A DNA stretch of 64,000 nt from CBDDHT01 sp965227905 (GTDB lineage Bacteria > Pseudomonadota > Alphaproteobacteria > Rhizobiales > Methyloligellaceae). The position numbers and the translations under genes were made by a program. Every line of letters begins with the position of its first letter. Positions within the stretch are counted from its first letter, which is position 1. Shown here in pieces: positions 41,223 to 49,172 of this stretch. The notes beneath the pieces are model-generated. The model was not told the DNA's origin and did no database searches. It saw only the letters and a list, made by a program, of their open reading frames with translations. The DNA lies in contig OZ245780.1 of assembly GCA_965227905.1 (NCBI GenBank), positions 5,394,001-5,458,000 on the forward strand, written 5' to 3'.

Positions 41223-41837
41223 TCAGGCCATCTCAAACGCCGTCTCTTCGATATCCATGAAGTGACGACCGATGGTTCCCAATGCGGCGTAGAGAACTGA
41301 TGCTTTCGCGCCCTCAAGATCGGCAAAAAAGTGCTTTGCCCAGGGCCCGATATGCGTTTCGAAAAATTTGCGTTGTTCGGCGGCAGAAACCTTGCTGCCG
41401 AATTCACCGGTAATCAGCCCCGCCATCATATCCATCAGCGCTGCGACGTGATCTTCGGGCTCTTTGACCGAAGGCGCGCGCGTGATGCCCAGTCGCGCCA
41501 TGTCATTGCGCAGGCTGGCCAGGGGTTTTTCGTGGAGAAAGCCGGTGAGGTAATAAGAGCCAAATGGGAGAAGTTCGCCGCGGGCAACACCGATAAAGAG
41601 ATCTTGATACTCTTCGGCGGCGGCTTCGGCAGACGTGCGCGCGCACAGATGGGCGAACGTGCCGATTGCACGACCAAATTCGGTGTCATCACCTTCAATG
41701 TTCGCTCCAGCCTCGATATCTTCGGGGCTCGGCGGTCTGCTCAAAAACAGCGCCAGCAAGCGATACACGTGCGCGCGAAGTTCGTCCTCCGGCGCCACGG
41801 CTCCGACACTATCCTCCTGAACGTTGCCAGCAGGCAT
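41223..41837 (-). CDS. TorD/DmsD-family molybdoenzyme chaperone
   Basis: About 204 residues; the start may be 41837 or 41849, since a GGGAGG lies too close to one and too far from the other. All-helical, with TorD-type blocks LRAHVYRLLALFLSRPPSPE, EEYQDLFIGVARGELLPFGS and YYLTGFLHEKPLASLRNDMA, matching the E-x-x-YxxLFxGxxx-ExxPYxSxYL pattern. It proofreads the Tat signal and cofactor loading of the formate dehydrogenase alpha subunit. First gene of the torD-tat peptide-fdhA-fdhB operon, divergent from moaA. Confidence 0.88.
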   Translation of the reverse strand: MPAGNVQEDSVGAVAPEDELRAHVYRLLALFLSRPPSPEDIEAGANIEGDDTEFGRAIGTFAHLCARTSAEAAAEEYQDLFIGVARGELLPFGSYYLTGFLHEKPLASLRNDMARLGITRAPSVKEPEDHVAALMDMMAGLITGEFGSKVSAAEQRKFFETHIGPWAKHFFADLEGAKASVLYAALGTIGRHFMDIEETAFEMA

Positions 41838-42315
41838 AGCGATAAGCATTCCTCCCAAGGCGGCCTAAAACCGCACAATGCCCATAATGTGATCAGTTCC
41901 ACCTGAACGCAAGGGCAAGTTGCATGGTATCGAAACTAGTTTTTGATCAGATTGCATGGCAAAGCAAGCGAGATAGGCCACACTTGCGAGAAACATTTTC
42001 GCGCTCAGAGAACAAGCATCTCTCTGCCCCCAAAACAGGCAGGACCGGAAATCAGTTTTCGGCAGAAATCCGGCCTGGCGCCGGGATGATCATTAGGATG
42101 CAAACGATTGATGCGGCCCAGCGCCGCATTCTGACCAAAGTCGCATCCGGAGCGCGGATTTTATCAATGCGGTCGACCGAATCTGATGGTGCACTGTTTG
42201 AAAAAAGTTGAACCAGGGGCACCCCCTGCTAATCTGCCCGTCAGAGAATTCATGCCATGACAGCCTGAAACAGCCAATATCGGGGCACCCGTGAGGCAAC
42301 CAGAGCGAGATTGCG
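41838..42315. other. Divergent torD / moaA regulatory region
   Basis: 478 bases without a supported gene. It holds the motif GGTATCGAAACTA (41926-41938, listed separately); two copies of TTGCATGG exactly 32 bases apart (41920-41927 and 41952-41959) that flank the motif; and a small hairpin CAGGGG-CAC-CCCCTG at 42214-42228 in the moaA leader. I found no convincing sigma-54 promoter or Moco riboswitch. Confidence 0.5.
41926..41938 (+). promoter_or_regulatory. Candidate formate dehydrogenase operator, site 1
   Basis: GGTATCGAAACTA, followed by GTTTT so that AAACTAGTTT is palindromic. The same 13 bases occur in inverted orientation upstream of fdhD at 45597-45609. It lies 89 bases upstream of the torD start. 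It is flanked by the paired TTGCATGG repeats. A common regulator of formate dehydrogenase and its maturation factor is the simple reading (inference). Confidence 0.5.
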
Positions 42316-43344
42316 ATGACCGATGTAGACCCGACACCGCCTGCCACCGGCGAGCTGATCGATCCCTTTGGCCGGCATGTGTCTTATGTCCGTGTGTCGG
42401 TGACCGATCGTTGCGACTTCCGCTGTGTTTATTGCATGGCCGAGAATATGACCTTCCTTCCGAGGCGCGATCTGCTGACCCTCGAGGAGCTGGATCGCCT
42501 TTGCTCCGCATTCGTCTCCCGCGGCGTCAAGAAACTTCGCCTGACCGGCGGCGAACCGCTTGTTCGCAAGAACATCATGTGGCTGATCCGGGCATTGGCA
42601 AGACATCTAGACTCAGGCGCGCTCGAGGAACTGACACTGACGACGAATGGCTCGCAGCTTCCACGATTTGCCGATGAACTCGCCGATTGCGGTGTTAAAC
42701 GGGTCAATATCTCTTGCGATACGCTGGACGCAGCCAAGTTCAAGGCGATCACGCGCTGGGGCGAACTGAATCAGGTCAAAGCAGGTGTAGCAGCCGCAAA
42801 AAAGGCCGGACTTGCGATCAAGATCAACGCGGTTGCCCTCAAGGGCGTCAACGAACATGAATATGACGAGATGATCCGCTGGGCCCATGGCGAAGGCATG
42901 GACCTGACACTGATCGAGACGATGCCGCTCGGCGAGATCGACGAGGACCGGACGGATCAATATCTGCCCCTCTCCATCGTGCGCGCACGGCTCATGGACA
43001 ACTGGACGATGACCGACATCCCCTACAAGACCGGCGGACCCGCGCGCTATGTCGAGGTCGCGGAGACCGGAGGGCGGATCGGTTTCATCACACCGATGAC
43101 CCACAATTTCTGCGAATCCTGCAACCGGGTCCGGGTCACCTGTACCGGCACACTCTATATGTGCCTCGGCCAGGACGACGCTGCGGATCTGCGCACGCCG
43201 CTGCGCGCCAGCGAAGACGACGCTTTGCTGCTGGACGCCATTGACGAGGCCATCGGGCGCAAACCGAAGGGCCACGACTTCGTCATCGACCGGCGCACAA
43301 AAGGACCAGCCGTTTCACGGCATATGAGCATGACCGGCGGTTGA
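42316..43344 (+). CDS. moaA: GTP 3',8-cyclase MoaA
   Basis: 342 residues. The radical-SAM motif CDFRCVYC (Cys33, Cys37, Cys40) is followed by LTLEELDRLC and LRLTGGEPLVRKNI. The second [4Fe-4S] site is in HNFCESCNRVRVT then TLYMCLG. The chain ends in Gly-Gly (SMTGG), which is needed for activity in MoaA. It makes the first molybdenum cofactor intermediate with MoaC. moaC is not in the window. It is divergent from the formate dehydrogenase operon. Confidence 0.96.
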   Translation: MTDVDPTPPATGELIDPFGRHVSYVRVSVTDRCDFRCVYCMAENMTFLPRRDLLTLEELDRLCSAFVSRGVKKLRLTGGEPLVRKNIMWLIRALARHLDSGALEELTLTTNGSQLPRFADELADCGVKRVNISCDTLDAAKFKAITRWGELNQVKAGVAAAKKAGLAIKINAVALKGVNEHEYDEMIRWAHGEGMDLTLIETMPLGEIDEDRTDQYLPLSIVRARLMDNWTMTDIPYKTGGPARYVEVAETGGRIGFITPMTHNFCESCNRVRVTCTGTLYMCLGQDDAADLRTPLRASEDDALLLDAIDEAIGRKPKGHDFVIDRRTKGPAVSRHMSMTGG

Positions 43345-43377
43345 GAGCTTTGACTCACGATCAAGGGCGAATCTGCA

Positions 43378-43650
43378 ATGCGCATCTGGTTCTTCCTCGT
43401 TGCCCTGACCGTTGCCGGCAGTCAGGCCTGGGCCGATGCTGGATGGCACAAATACCAGAAGAAGTCGGATGGCGAGCGGCGCACCTGGATCGCAGATCAC
43501 GTAAAGACGTCGTTCCCCGATGCGTCCGGCGACCGGGTCAATCGGCTTATTGCGAATGTCCGGGAATGCCTGGATACCACGGGCGATATCGTTCCATTCA
43601 AGATGTCCACCGAAGTCTGCCTTGAGACGGCAGGTGAAGACGTTCGCTAA
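43378..43650 (+). CDS. Small periplasmic protein, unknown
   Basis: 90 residues with signal peptide MRIWFFLVALTVAGSQAWAD and AAGGGCG upstream. The mature 70 residues contain two cysteines (VRECLDTTG, TEVCLETAG) spaced about 20 apart, likely a disulfide. I recognise no family. It follows moaA by 33 bases and could be co-transcribed, but nothing shows a role in cofactor synthesis. Confidence 0.6.
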   Translation: MRIWFFLVALTVAGSQAWADAGWHKYQKKSDGERRTWIADHVKTSFPDASGDRVNRLIANVRECLDTTGDIVPFKMSTEVCLETAGEDVR

Positions 43651-43736
43651 GGCCGGTGAGCACGGTTTCCCGCTTCGGTACCATCACACCAACTATTTGA
43701 GCTGGCGACGGGGCGCAGGTCGCGTTTGAAAACGAC

Positions 43737-43840
43737 TAGAGCAACGTGCGTCTATTCAGACGCACATAAGTTGCTCTAGCAGCTTAGAGTCGATCAACTT
43801 TTCTGCGTTTAGTCGATTCCGACCAAAAGCAGGTTGATCT
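43737..43840. repeat. Double-hairpin intergenic palindrome
   Basis: Hairpin one: TAGAGCAA (43737-43744) pairs with TTGCTCTA (43771-43778), and inside it TGCGTCT pairs with AGACGCA around an ATTC loop. Hairpin two: GATCAAC (43792-43798) pairs with GTTGATC (43833-43839), with GTCG-ATTC-CGAC inside, again an ATTC loop. The design resembles intergenic palindromic elements common in Hyphomicrobiales genomes (from memory, not checked). It lies between two small genes and might also end the moaA transcript. Confidence 0.65.
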
Positions 43841-43861
43841 AGCCACAGCAGGAGCACGATC

Positions 43862-44254
43862 ATGGCCGATGAACGCGTCAGACTTCAGGACATATGCGAC
43901 GAGTTGCTCGGCCGTTTCATGACGGCTCTCAATGCTTATAACGCCGCGGGAATGGACGCGTGCATGAACTTCCCGCATGTGCGAATGGCCGAAAACACAG
44001 TGGTCGTCTATGAGGCGCCGGGCGCTAATCCCATGGATCTATTCGACCGATTGAAGGCCCAAGATAGTTGGCACCATAGCGCATGGGACCACATCAAGAT
44101 CGTGCAGCACAGTGACGAAAAAATCCATTTGGATGTGCGGTACACCCGGTACCGCGAGGACGGAAGCGTGATCGGCGTCTACGACTCGCTCTACATCGTT
44201 ACGCACAAGGACGCGCGGTGGGGCATCCAGGCGCGATCGAGCTTCGGGCCGTGA
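43862..44254 (+). CDS. NTF2/SnoaL-like protein
   Basis: 130 residues with AGGAG 7 bases before the ATG. A helical start (DICDELLGRFMTALNAYNAA, then GMDACMNFPHVRMAENTVVV) followed by alternating strands (IVQHSDEKIHLDVRYTRYRE, IGVYDSLYIVTHKDARWGIQ) is the NTF2-like alpha+beta cone. Members include isomerases, dehydratases and simple binding proteins; the pocket residues do not let me choose. It stands alone between a repeat element and the convergent mrp gene. Confidence 0.65.
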   Translation: MADERVRLQDICDELLGRFMTALNAYNAAGMDACMNFPHVRMAENTVVVYEAPGANPMDLFDRLKAQDSWHHSAWDHIKIVQHSDEKIHLDVRYTRYREDGSVIGVYDSLYIVTHKDARWGIQARSSFGP

Positions 44255-44333
44255 TAGCTCTGCTTCGCAATAAGCGATGCCGCAACGAAATTGTCTGCAA
44301 TAATCTTGCGAGCAGACTTTTAGGCTGCCAGCT

Positions 44334-45503
44334 TCACCCTTCCAGTACGATCCGTGGCGCCTCGCGTTGCTGTACCGCCCCAGCGCCCGAAATCTGCTCC
44401 CAGGCGCTAGCCGCAATGTCGCAATAGATTTTTGCGTGCACTGACTCAGGGTCGGAAATCACAATCGGCTGTCCGGCATCGGACTTCTCGCGAATATCCA
44501 TATGAAGCGGGACTTCACCCAGGAACGGCACACCGAGTTTCTCAGCCTCGTCGCGGGCGCCGCCATGGCCGAAAATGTCCGACCGTTCGCCGCAACTCGG
44601 GCACACGAAATAGCTCATATTCTCGACGATCCCGAGTACCGGCACATCCACCTTGCGGAACATGTTGAGACCCTTGCGAGCATCGATCAGAGCGAGATCC
44701 TGAGGCGTCGAGACGATCACCGCGCCGGCAAGCGGCACTTGCTGAGCCATAGTGAGCTGGACGTCGCCCGTGCCGGGAGGCATGTCCACCACGAGAACAT
44801 CGAGATCGCCCCAGGCGACTTCCTTGAGCATCTGGTTGAGTGCCGAGACGACCATCGGTCCGCGCCAGATCATCGGGGTCTCTTCTTCGACCAGGAAGCC
44901 CATGGACATAGCCTTCAGCCCATAGCCTTCCATTGCATTCAGCGCATTGCCGCCTGTTGCTTCGGGCCTGCCGGTAATTCCCAAAAGACGCGGCATGGAG
45001 GGACCATAGATATCGGCGTCGAGGATGCCGACCTTTTGTCCGTTCGCCTGGAATCCAAGCGCGAGGTTGACCGCGGTCGTCGATTTGCCGACGCCGCCTT
45101 TGCCTGAGGCCACTGCAATGATGTTTTTGACACCCGGCACACCGGCGACCTGCGGTCCCGAGCCCGGCATGCTTGGTGCGGGGGCTGCCTGTGGGGCAGC
45201 TTGCGGCGCCGCCTGTGCTGCACCATTGCCCGGCCCTGCAGCGCCTGGCTCGCGGTCAGCGGTCAGCGTGACGGTTGCCTTTTCGACACCGGGGATCTCC
45301 GACACCACCTGTTCGGCAGCCTGGCGCAATGGTTCCAGCTCTTCAGCGCGGCTTGGATCGACCTTGATGGAGAAATAGACCTTGCCGCCATGGGTAACGA
45401 CTTCCGATACCAGGCCGAGCGACACGATATTGTCATCCAGGTCCGGACCCTTGACCCGGGTCAGCTCTTCCAAAATGCGTTCTTTATTGATCGTGTCGGT
45501 CAT
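44334..45503 (-). CDS. mrp: Mrp/ApbC-type iron-sulfur cluster carrier ATPase
   Basis: 389 residues. Residues 1-85 are a MIP18/DUF59 domain (ILEELTRVKGPDLDDNIVSL), then an Ala/Pro-rich linker (QAAPQAAPQAAPAPS) and the NBP35-type ATPase with deviant Walker A ASGKGGVGKST, DIYGPSMPRLLGI, and the Fe-S binding pair in FVCPSCGERSDIFGHGGA. It carries [4Fe-4S] clusters to apoproteins. Near formate dehydrogenase, whose subunits need at least five clusters, a supply role is plausible, though Mrp is a general factor. Divergent from fdhD. Confidence 0.92.
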   Translation of the reverse strand: MTDTINKERILEELTRVKGPDLDDNIVSLGLVSEVVTHGGKVYFSIKVDPSRAEELEPLRQAAEQVVSEIPGVEKATVTLTADREPGAAGPGNGAAQAAPQAAPQAAPAPSMPGSGPQVAGVPGVKNIIAVASGKGGVGKSTTAVNLALGFQANGQKVGILDADIYGPSMPRLLGITGRPEATGGNALNAMEGYGLKAMSMGFLVEEETPMIWRGPMVVSALNQMLKEVAWGDLDVLVVDMPPGTGDVQLTMAQQVPLAGAVIVSTPQDLALIDARKGLNMFRKVDVPVLGIVENMSYFVCPSCGERSDIFGHGGARDEAEKLGVPFLGEVPLHMDIREKSDAGQPIVISDPESVHAKIYCDIAASAWEQISGAGAVQQREAPRIVLEG

Positions 45504-45596
45504 GATTGCCCTGTCATTTTAGCGCCGCTGCGCTCATTCACTGTCCAAGTCTGGCCCCTAGATAAGGCAAACGCACCGTGCTTTCATAGGGGCAAT

Positions 45597-45609
45597 TAGT
45601 TTCGATACC
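45597..45609 (-). promoter_or_regulatory. Candidate formate dehydrogenase operator, site 2
   Basis: TAGTTTCGATACC on the + strand is the exact reverse complement of site 1 at 41926-41938. Here it is framed by a perfect 6-bp dyad AATTAG / CTAATT with 9 bases between. Just upstream a GCCCCTA / TAGGGGC pair (45554-45560, 45587-45593) could form a stem. It sits 119 bases before the fdhD start, between divergent mrp and fdhD. Confidence 0.5.
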
Positions 45610-45727
45610 TAATTACCTGCTATTTGTGCAAGAGTCACGACAGCCACCATGTCGCGCCTTGCAGTAGGTGTTTCGGCTTGCGAAATCGGTAGGCTTGGTC
45701 TTTACGTTTGCCAGATCAAAGGTGGTC

Positions 45728-46636
45728 ATGGCCATTCGACAAAAGGGTGCAGCATTGAAAGAGTTCGCGGTCAAGCCAAATCCCGACGACCCGTATCTCT
45801 CGACGCCGGTTACCGGCTTCGATCAGGACGGTGCGCCGATCGAGACGTCTGTCGTGGCCGAACGGCCATTGACGCTCTTTCTGAATGCTCAGGAGATCGT
45901 CACCATGATGACGATCGGCGACTATCCCGACCTCCTCGCGGTCGGATATCTGCTGAACCAGAATATGCTCCGACCCGATGATGTGGTGACATCCATCGAG
46001 TATGAGGAGGATATCGAGACGGTCGTCGTCCGAACGGAACGCGAGACGGACTACGAGGAAAAGCTGAAGAAGAAAGTCCGCACGTCCGGTTGTGCCCAAG
46101 GCACTGTCTTCGGCGATCTGATGGAAGAGTTCGACAGTGTGGCCTTGTCGAGCGACGCCGAGATCAAAACGTCCTGGCTTTATGCACTTCAGAAAAAAGT
46201 GAATACAGAGCCGTCGCTCTATCTAAAAGCGGGCGCCATCCATGGCTGTGTTCTCTGCCACGGCGATAAGCCGATGATCTATGTCGAGGATGTGGGCCGG
46301 CACAATGCGGTGGACAAGATTGCCGGCTATATGTTCCTCAACCGCATCCCGCCGGATGACAAGATCTTCTACACGACCGGCCGTCTGACGTCGGAGATGG
46401 TGATCAAGACGGTCAAGATGGGGATTCCCATTCTGATTTCGCGATCGGGCTTCACGGCCTGGGGTGTCGATCTGGCCCGTCAGGCGGGTCTTACGCTGAT
46501 TGGACGTATGCGCGGCAAGAGGTTCGTCGTGCTCTCCGGTGAAAAGCGCGTGGTTTACGATCTCGATCCGGCTCAAATCGCGGACGAGCCCGACAAGCAC
46601 CGCCGCAAAGCCGCACTGCCAGAACGGGCAACGTGA
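45728..46636 (+). CDS. fdhD: Formate dehydrogenase accessory sulfurtransferase FdhD
   Basis: 302 residues from the ATG at 45728 (AGGTGG upstream). FdhD blocks: ETSVVAERPLTLFLNAQEIV, IGDYPDLLAVGYLLNQNM, the loop KVRTSGCAQGTVFGDL, GAIHGCVLCHGDKPMIYVED, VGRHNAVDKIAGYMFLN, TTGRLTSEMVIKTVKMGIPI and SRSGFTAWGVDLARQAGLTL. In E. coli the loop has CxxC; here only one Cys (SGCAQG) is present, as in many homologues. FdhD moves sulfur from a cysteine desulfurase to the molybdenum cofactor of formate dehydrogenase. First gene of fdhD-mobA-mobB-moeA. Confidence 0.95.
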   Translation: MAIRQKGAALKEFAVKPNPDDPYLSTPVTGFDQDGAPIETSVVAERPLTLFLNAQEIVTMMTIGDYPDLLAVGYLLNQNMLRPDDVVTSIEYEEDIETVVVRTERETDYEEKLKKKVRTSGCAQGTVFGDLMEEFDSVALSSDAEIKTSWLYALQKKVNTEPSLYLKAGAIHGCVLCHGDKPMIYVEDVGRHNAVDKIAGYMFLNRIPPDDKIFYTTGRLTSEMVIKTVKMGIPILISRSGFTAWGVDLARQAGLTLIGRMRGKRFVVLSGEKRVVYDLDPAQIADEPDKHRRKAALPERAT

Positions 46637-47277
46637 GCGCTATTATGGGCGAGCCTATCCTTGGACTTCTTCTTGCCGGCGGGCAGTCGCGACGCATGGG
46701 CGGCGGCGACAAATGCCTGTTGTCATTGGCCGGCCGCCCGCTTCTGGCGCATGTGATCGCGCGATTGGAACCGCAGGTCGACCGGATGGTCCTCAATGCC
46801 AACGGCGACCCGGCGCGTTTCTCTGCGTTCAATCTGCCTGTGACAGCCGATCCGATCGAGGGCTTTGCCGGACCACTGGCCGGCGTTCTGGCCGGTTTCC
46901 GCTGGGCCGAAAGCCATGCACCCGACGTGCGCTGGGTGCTGACAGTTGCTGCTGACACACCCTTCTTTCCCGATCATCTGGCCGCCGACCTCATCGGTGC
47001 CACGGATGGCAAGTATCCGGCAATTGCACTCGCGGCGTCAGGTGGCCGTTCCCATCCTGTTTTCGGACTCTGGCCGGTTGCGCTTGCGGACGACCTCAGT
47101 AAGGCCTTGGACGACGGTGTCCGCAAAGTCCTCGACTGGACCGACCGGCACCACACTGGCATCGCCGAGTTCACATCGACGCGCATCGGCGAGCGGGACG
47201 TCGACCCCTTCTTTAATGCCAACCGCCCGGACGATCTTGCCGAAGCGGAAGCCCTTTTAGCAGCCGAGCCGCAATGA
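46633..47277 (+). CDS. mobA: Molybdenum cofactor guanylyltransferase MobA
   Basis: 214 residues starting at a GTG that overlaps the fdhD stop (GTGA); the ATG at 46645 is an alternative. The nucleotide-binding loop LGLLLAGGQSRRMGGGDKCL is the MobA signature; further motifs are VLNANGD, ADPIEGFAGPLAGVLAG, TVAADTPFFP and SHPVFGLWP. It attaches GMP to molybdopterin to make MGD, the cofactor form needed by formate dehydrogenase. Translationally coupled at both ends. Confidence 0.94.
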   Translation: MSAIMGEPILGLLLAGGQSRRMGGGDKCLLSLAGRPLLAHVIARLEPQVDRMVLNANGDPARFSAFNLPVTADPIEGFAGPLAGVLAGFRWAESHAPDVRWVLTVAADTPFFPDHLAADLIGATDGKYPAIALAASGGRSHPVFGLWPVALADDLSKALDDGVRKVLDWTDRHHTGIAEFTSTRIGERDVDPFFNANRPDDLAEAEALLAAEPQ

Positions 47278-47786
47278 CCCCTCCCGTATTTGGCATTATC
47301 GGCTGGAAGAATTCCGGCAAAACCACGCTTATGGCCCGGCTTGTCGCCGAATTCTCGGAGCGGGGATATGTGGTCTCGGCCATGAAACATGCTCATCATT
47401 CTTTCGACGTCGACCATCCCGGGCGCGATTCTTACAAGTTCCGCGAGGCGGGCGCTCAGGAAGTGGTTCTGGCGTCGCCAAACCGCTGGGCAATCATGCA
47501 TGAGCTGCGCGGCAATGAGCCTCCGGACTTCAAAGACCTCTTGTCGCAGGTCGCTCCCTGCGATCTGGTTCTCGTCGAAGGCTACAAACGCGGGACCCAT
47601 CTCAAGATCGAAGCCCGAAGCGAGCGTTGCTTGACGCAGGAGCCACTCTCGGTGAACGATCCCAATATTCTGGCCATCGCCTCCGACGGCGCGACGGAGA
47701 CCGGTGGATTGCCGCATTTCGCGCTCGAGGACATCGCCGGGATCGCCGATTTCATCATCGCCACCCTCGGCCTCTCAAAGCCATGA
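47274..47786 (+). CDS. mobB: Molybdopterin-guanine dinucleotide adaptor MobB
   Basis: 170 residues. The P-loop is GIIGWKNSGKTTLMARLVAE, then the conserved KHAHHSFDVDHPGRDSYKFREAG-type block (AMKHAHHSFDVDHPGRDSYK) and LVEGYKRGTHLKIE. It is a GTPase that assists MobA; not essential in E. coli. Starts on the ATGA overlap with mobA and ends on the ATGA overlap with moeA. Confidence 0.94.
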   Translation: MTPPVFGIIGWKNSGKTTLMARLVAEFSERGYVVSAMKHAHHSFDVDHPGRDSYKFREAGAQEVVLASPNRWAIMHELRGNEPPDFKDLLSQVAPCDLVLVEGYKRGTHLKIEARSERCLTQEPLSVNDPNILAIASDGATETGGLPHFALEDIAGIADFIIATLGLSKP

Positions 47787-49060
47787 AGCCCAAACTCCGC
47801 GACGATTGCTTTCTGACCGACGAGGAAAGGCTGACGCACGCCGAAGCCATATCGATTCTCCGCGAGCGCGTGAAGCCCGTCGTCGGCACCGAACAGGTTC
47901 CCCTGGCCGAGAGCGCCGGCCGCATCCTGGCAGAACCCGTTATTGCGACACGGCCGATCCCGGCCCATTCCAATGCGGCCGTCGATGGCTATGCCCTCGC
48001 CTTCAAGGACTATGATGCCGAGAACGGAAGCGAGCTTCCCGTTGCTGGCCGTGCGGCTGCCGGCCATCCCCTCGAAGGCAGGCCGCCCGAAGGCGCCGCC
48101 GTGCGCATCTTCACCGGTGCTCAAATGCCTGACGGCCTTGAGAGCATCGTCATGCAGGAAGACGTCGAACTGATCACGCGCAGCGGCGAGACTCTGGTGC
48201 AGATTCCGCCTGGCCTAAAATCCGGCGCCAATTGTCGTTTGGCAGGAGAAGACGTTGCTGCTGGCGACCAGCTCCTTTCCGCGAACGCCCGCATTCGCCC
48301 CCAGGATGTCGCATCGGCTGCAGCAGCCGGATGCGATCAACTCTCCTGCTTCGACGCATTGAAGGTGGCTTTCTTTTCGACCGGCGACGAAGTAATCCGT
48401 CCCGGAACCCCACTCGGTCCAAGCCAGGTCTACGACGCCAATGCGCCAATGCTGCATGGCCTGATCGCGGCCGCCGGCGCCATACCTGTCGATCTCGGGG
48501 TTCTGCCCGATGATTCCGCCGCAGTTGAAAGCGCCATCGCCGAGGCTAGTTCCAACTACCACGTCCTGATTACATCCGGCGGTGCAAGCCGCGGCGAGGA
48601 AGACCATGTGGTGAACGCCATCGACAATCAGGGTTCGCTGCATAGCTGGCAGATCGCCATCAAGCCGGGCCGCCCCATGGCGTTCGGGCAGATCGGAGAT
48701 TGCGTCTTTCTCGGTCTTCCCGGCAATCCGGTCGCGGTTTTTGTCTGCTTTCTGCTCTATGTGCGCCCTGTCCTGGTGACGCTTGGCGGTGGCAGGTGGC
48801 CTGAACCAACGCGCTACCCGCTGAAAACGGATTTTTCGGTCGAAAAGAAGAAGACCGGGCGTCGCGAATTCTGGCGCGCATCGCTGAATGAGACGGCAGA
48901 CGGCCTGCGCGTGGCAAAGTTTCCACGCGACGGATCGGGCTTGATCTCATCGCTTCGCGCAGCCGATGGCCTGATTGAAATCGACGAAGATGCCGACCAC
49001 GTCGGCGAGGGTGAAATGGTATCTTTTATTCCGTTTACGGAGTTCGGATTCGGTCGCTGA
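47783..49060 (+). CDS. moeA: Molybdopterin molybdotransferase MoeA
   Basis: 425 residues from the ATG at 47783 inside the mobB stop. MoeA domains: N-terminal SNAAVDGYALAF, the linking domain with RIFTGAQMPDGLESIVMQED, the molybdopterin-binding domain FFSTGDEVIRPGTPLGPSQV, YDANAPML and ITSGGASRGEEDHV, then KPGRPMAFGQI and VFLGLPGNPVAVFVCFLLYV, and a C-terminal beta domain. It inserts molybdate into adenylylated molybdopterin. A separate MogA/MoaB adenylyltransferase is not in the window. Confidence 0.95.
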   Translation: MKPKLRDDCFLTDEERLTHAEAISILRERVKPVVGTEQVPLAESAGRILAEPVIATRPIPAHSNAAVDGYALAFKDYDAENGSELPVAGRAAAGHPLEGRPPEGAAVRIFTGAQMPDGLESIVMQEDVELITRSGETLVQIPPGLKSGANCRLAGEDVAAGDQLLSANARIRPQDVASAAAAGCDQLSCFDALKVAFFSTGDEVIRPGTPLGPSQVYDANAPMLHGLIAAAGAIPVDLGVLPDDSAAVESAIAEASSNYHVLITSGGASRGEEDHVVNAIDNQGSLHSWQIAIKPGRPMAFGQIGDCVFLGLPGNPVAVFVCFLLYVRPVLVTLGGGRWPEPTRYPLKTDFSVEKKKTGRREFWRASLNETADGLRVAKFPRDGSGLISSLRAADGLIEIDEDADHVGEGEMVSFIPFTEFGFGR

Positions 49061-49172
49061 TACGATCCTGCCCTTCACAATGGCCGCGCTGTGTGCGACA
49101 TACGTGGCCCGTTTATGGGGCAGTCATGCACGTCTTGGGGGGCGTCTGCGGAAGAAGGCCGGCAAACCCTGA

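Noticed and set aside
42100..42315. Molybdenum cofactor riboswitch upstream of moaA
   Set aside because: Only a small CAGGGG-CAC-CCCCTG hairpin is visible; the multi-helix consensus cannot be recognised by eye. A covariance-model scan would decide.
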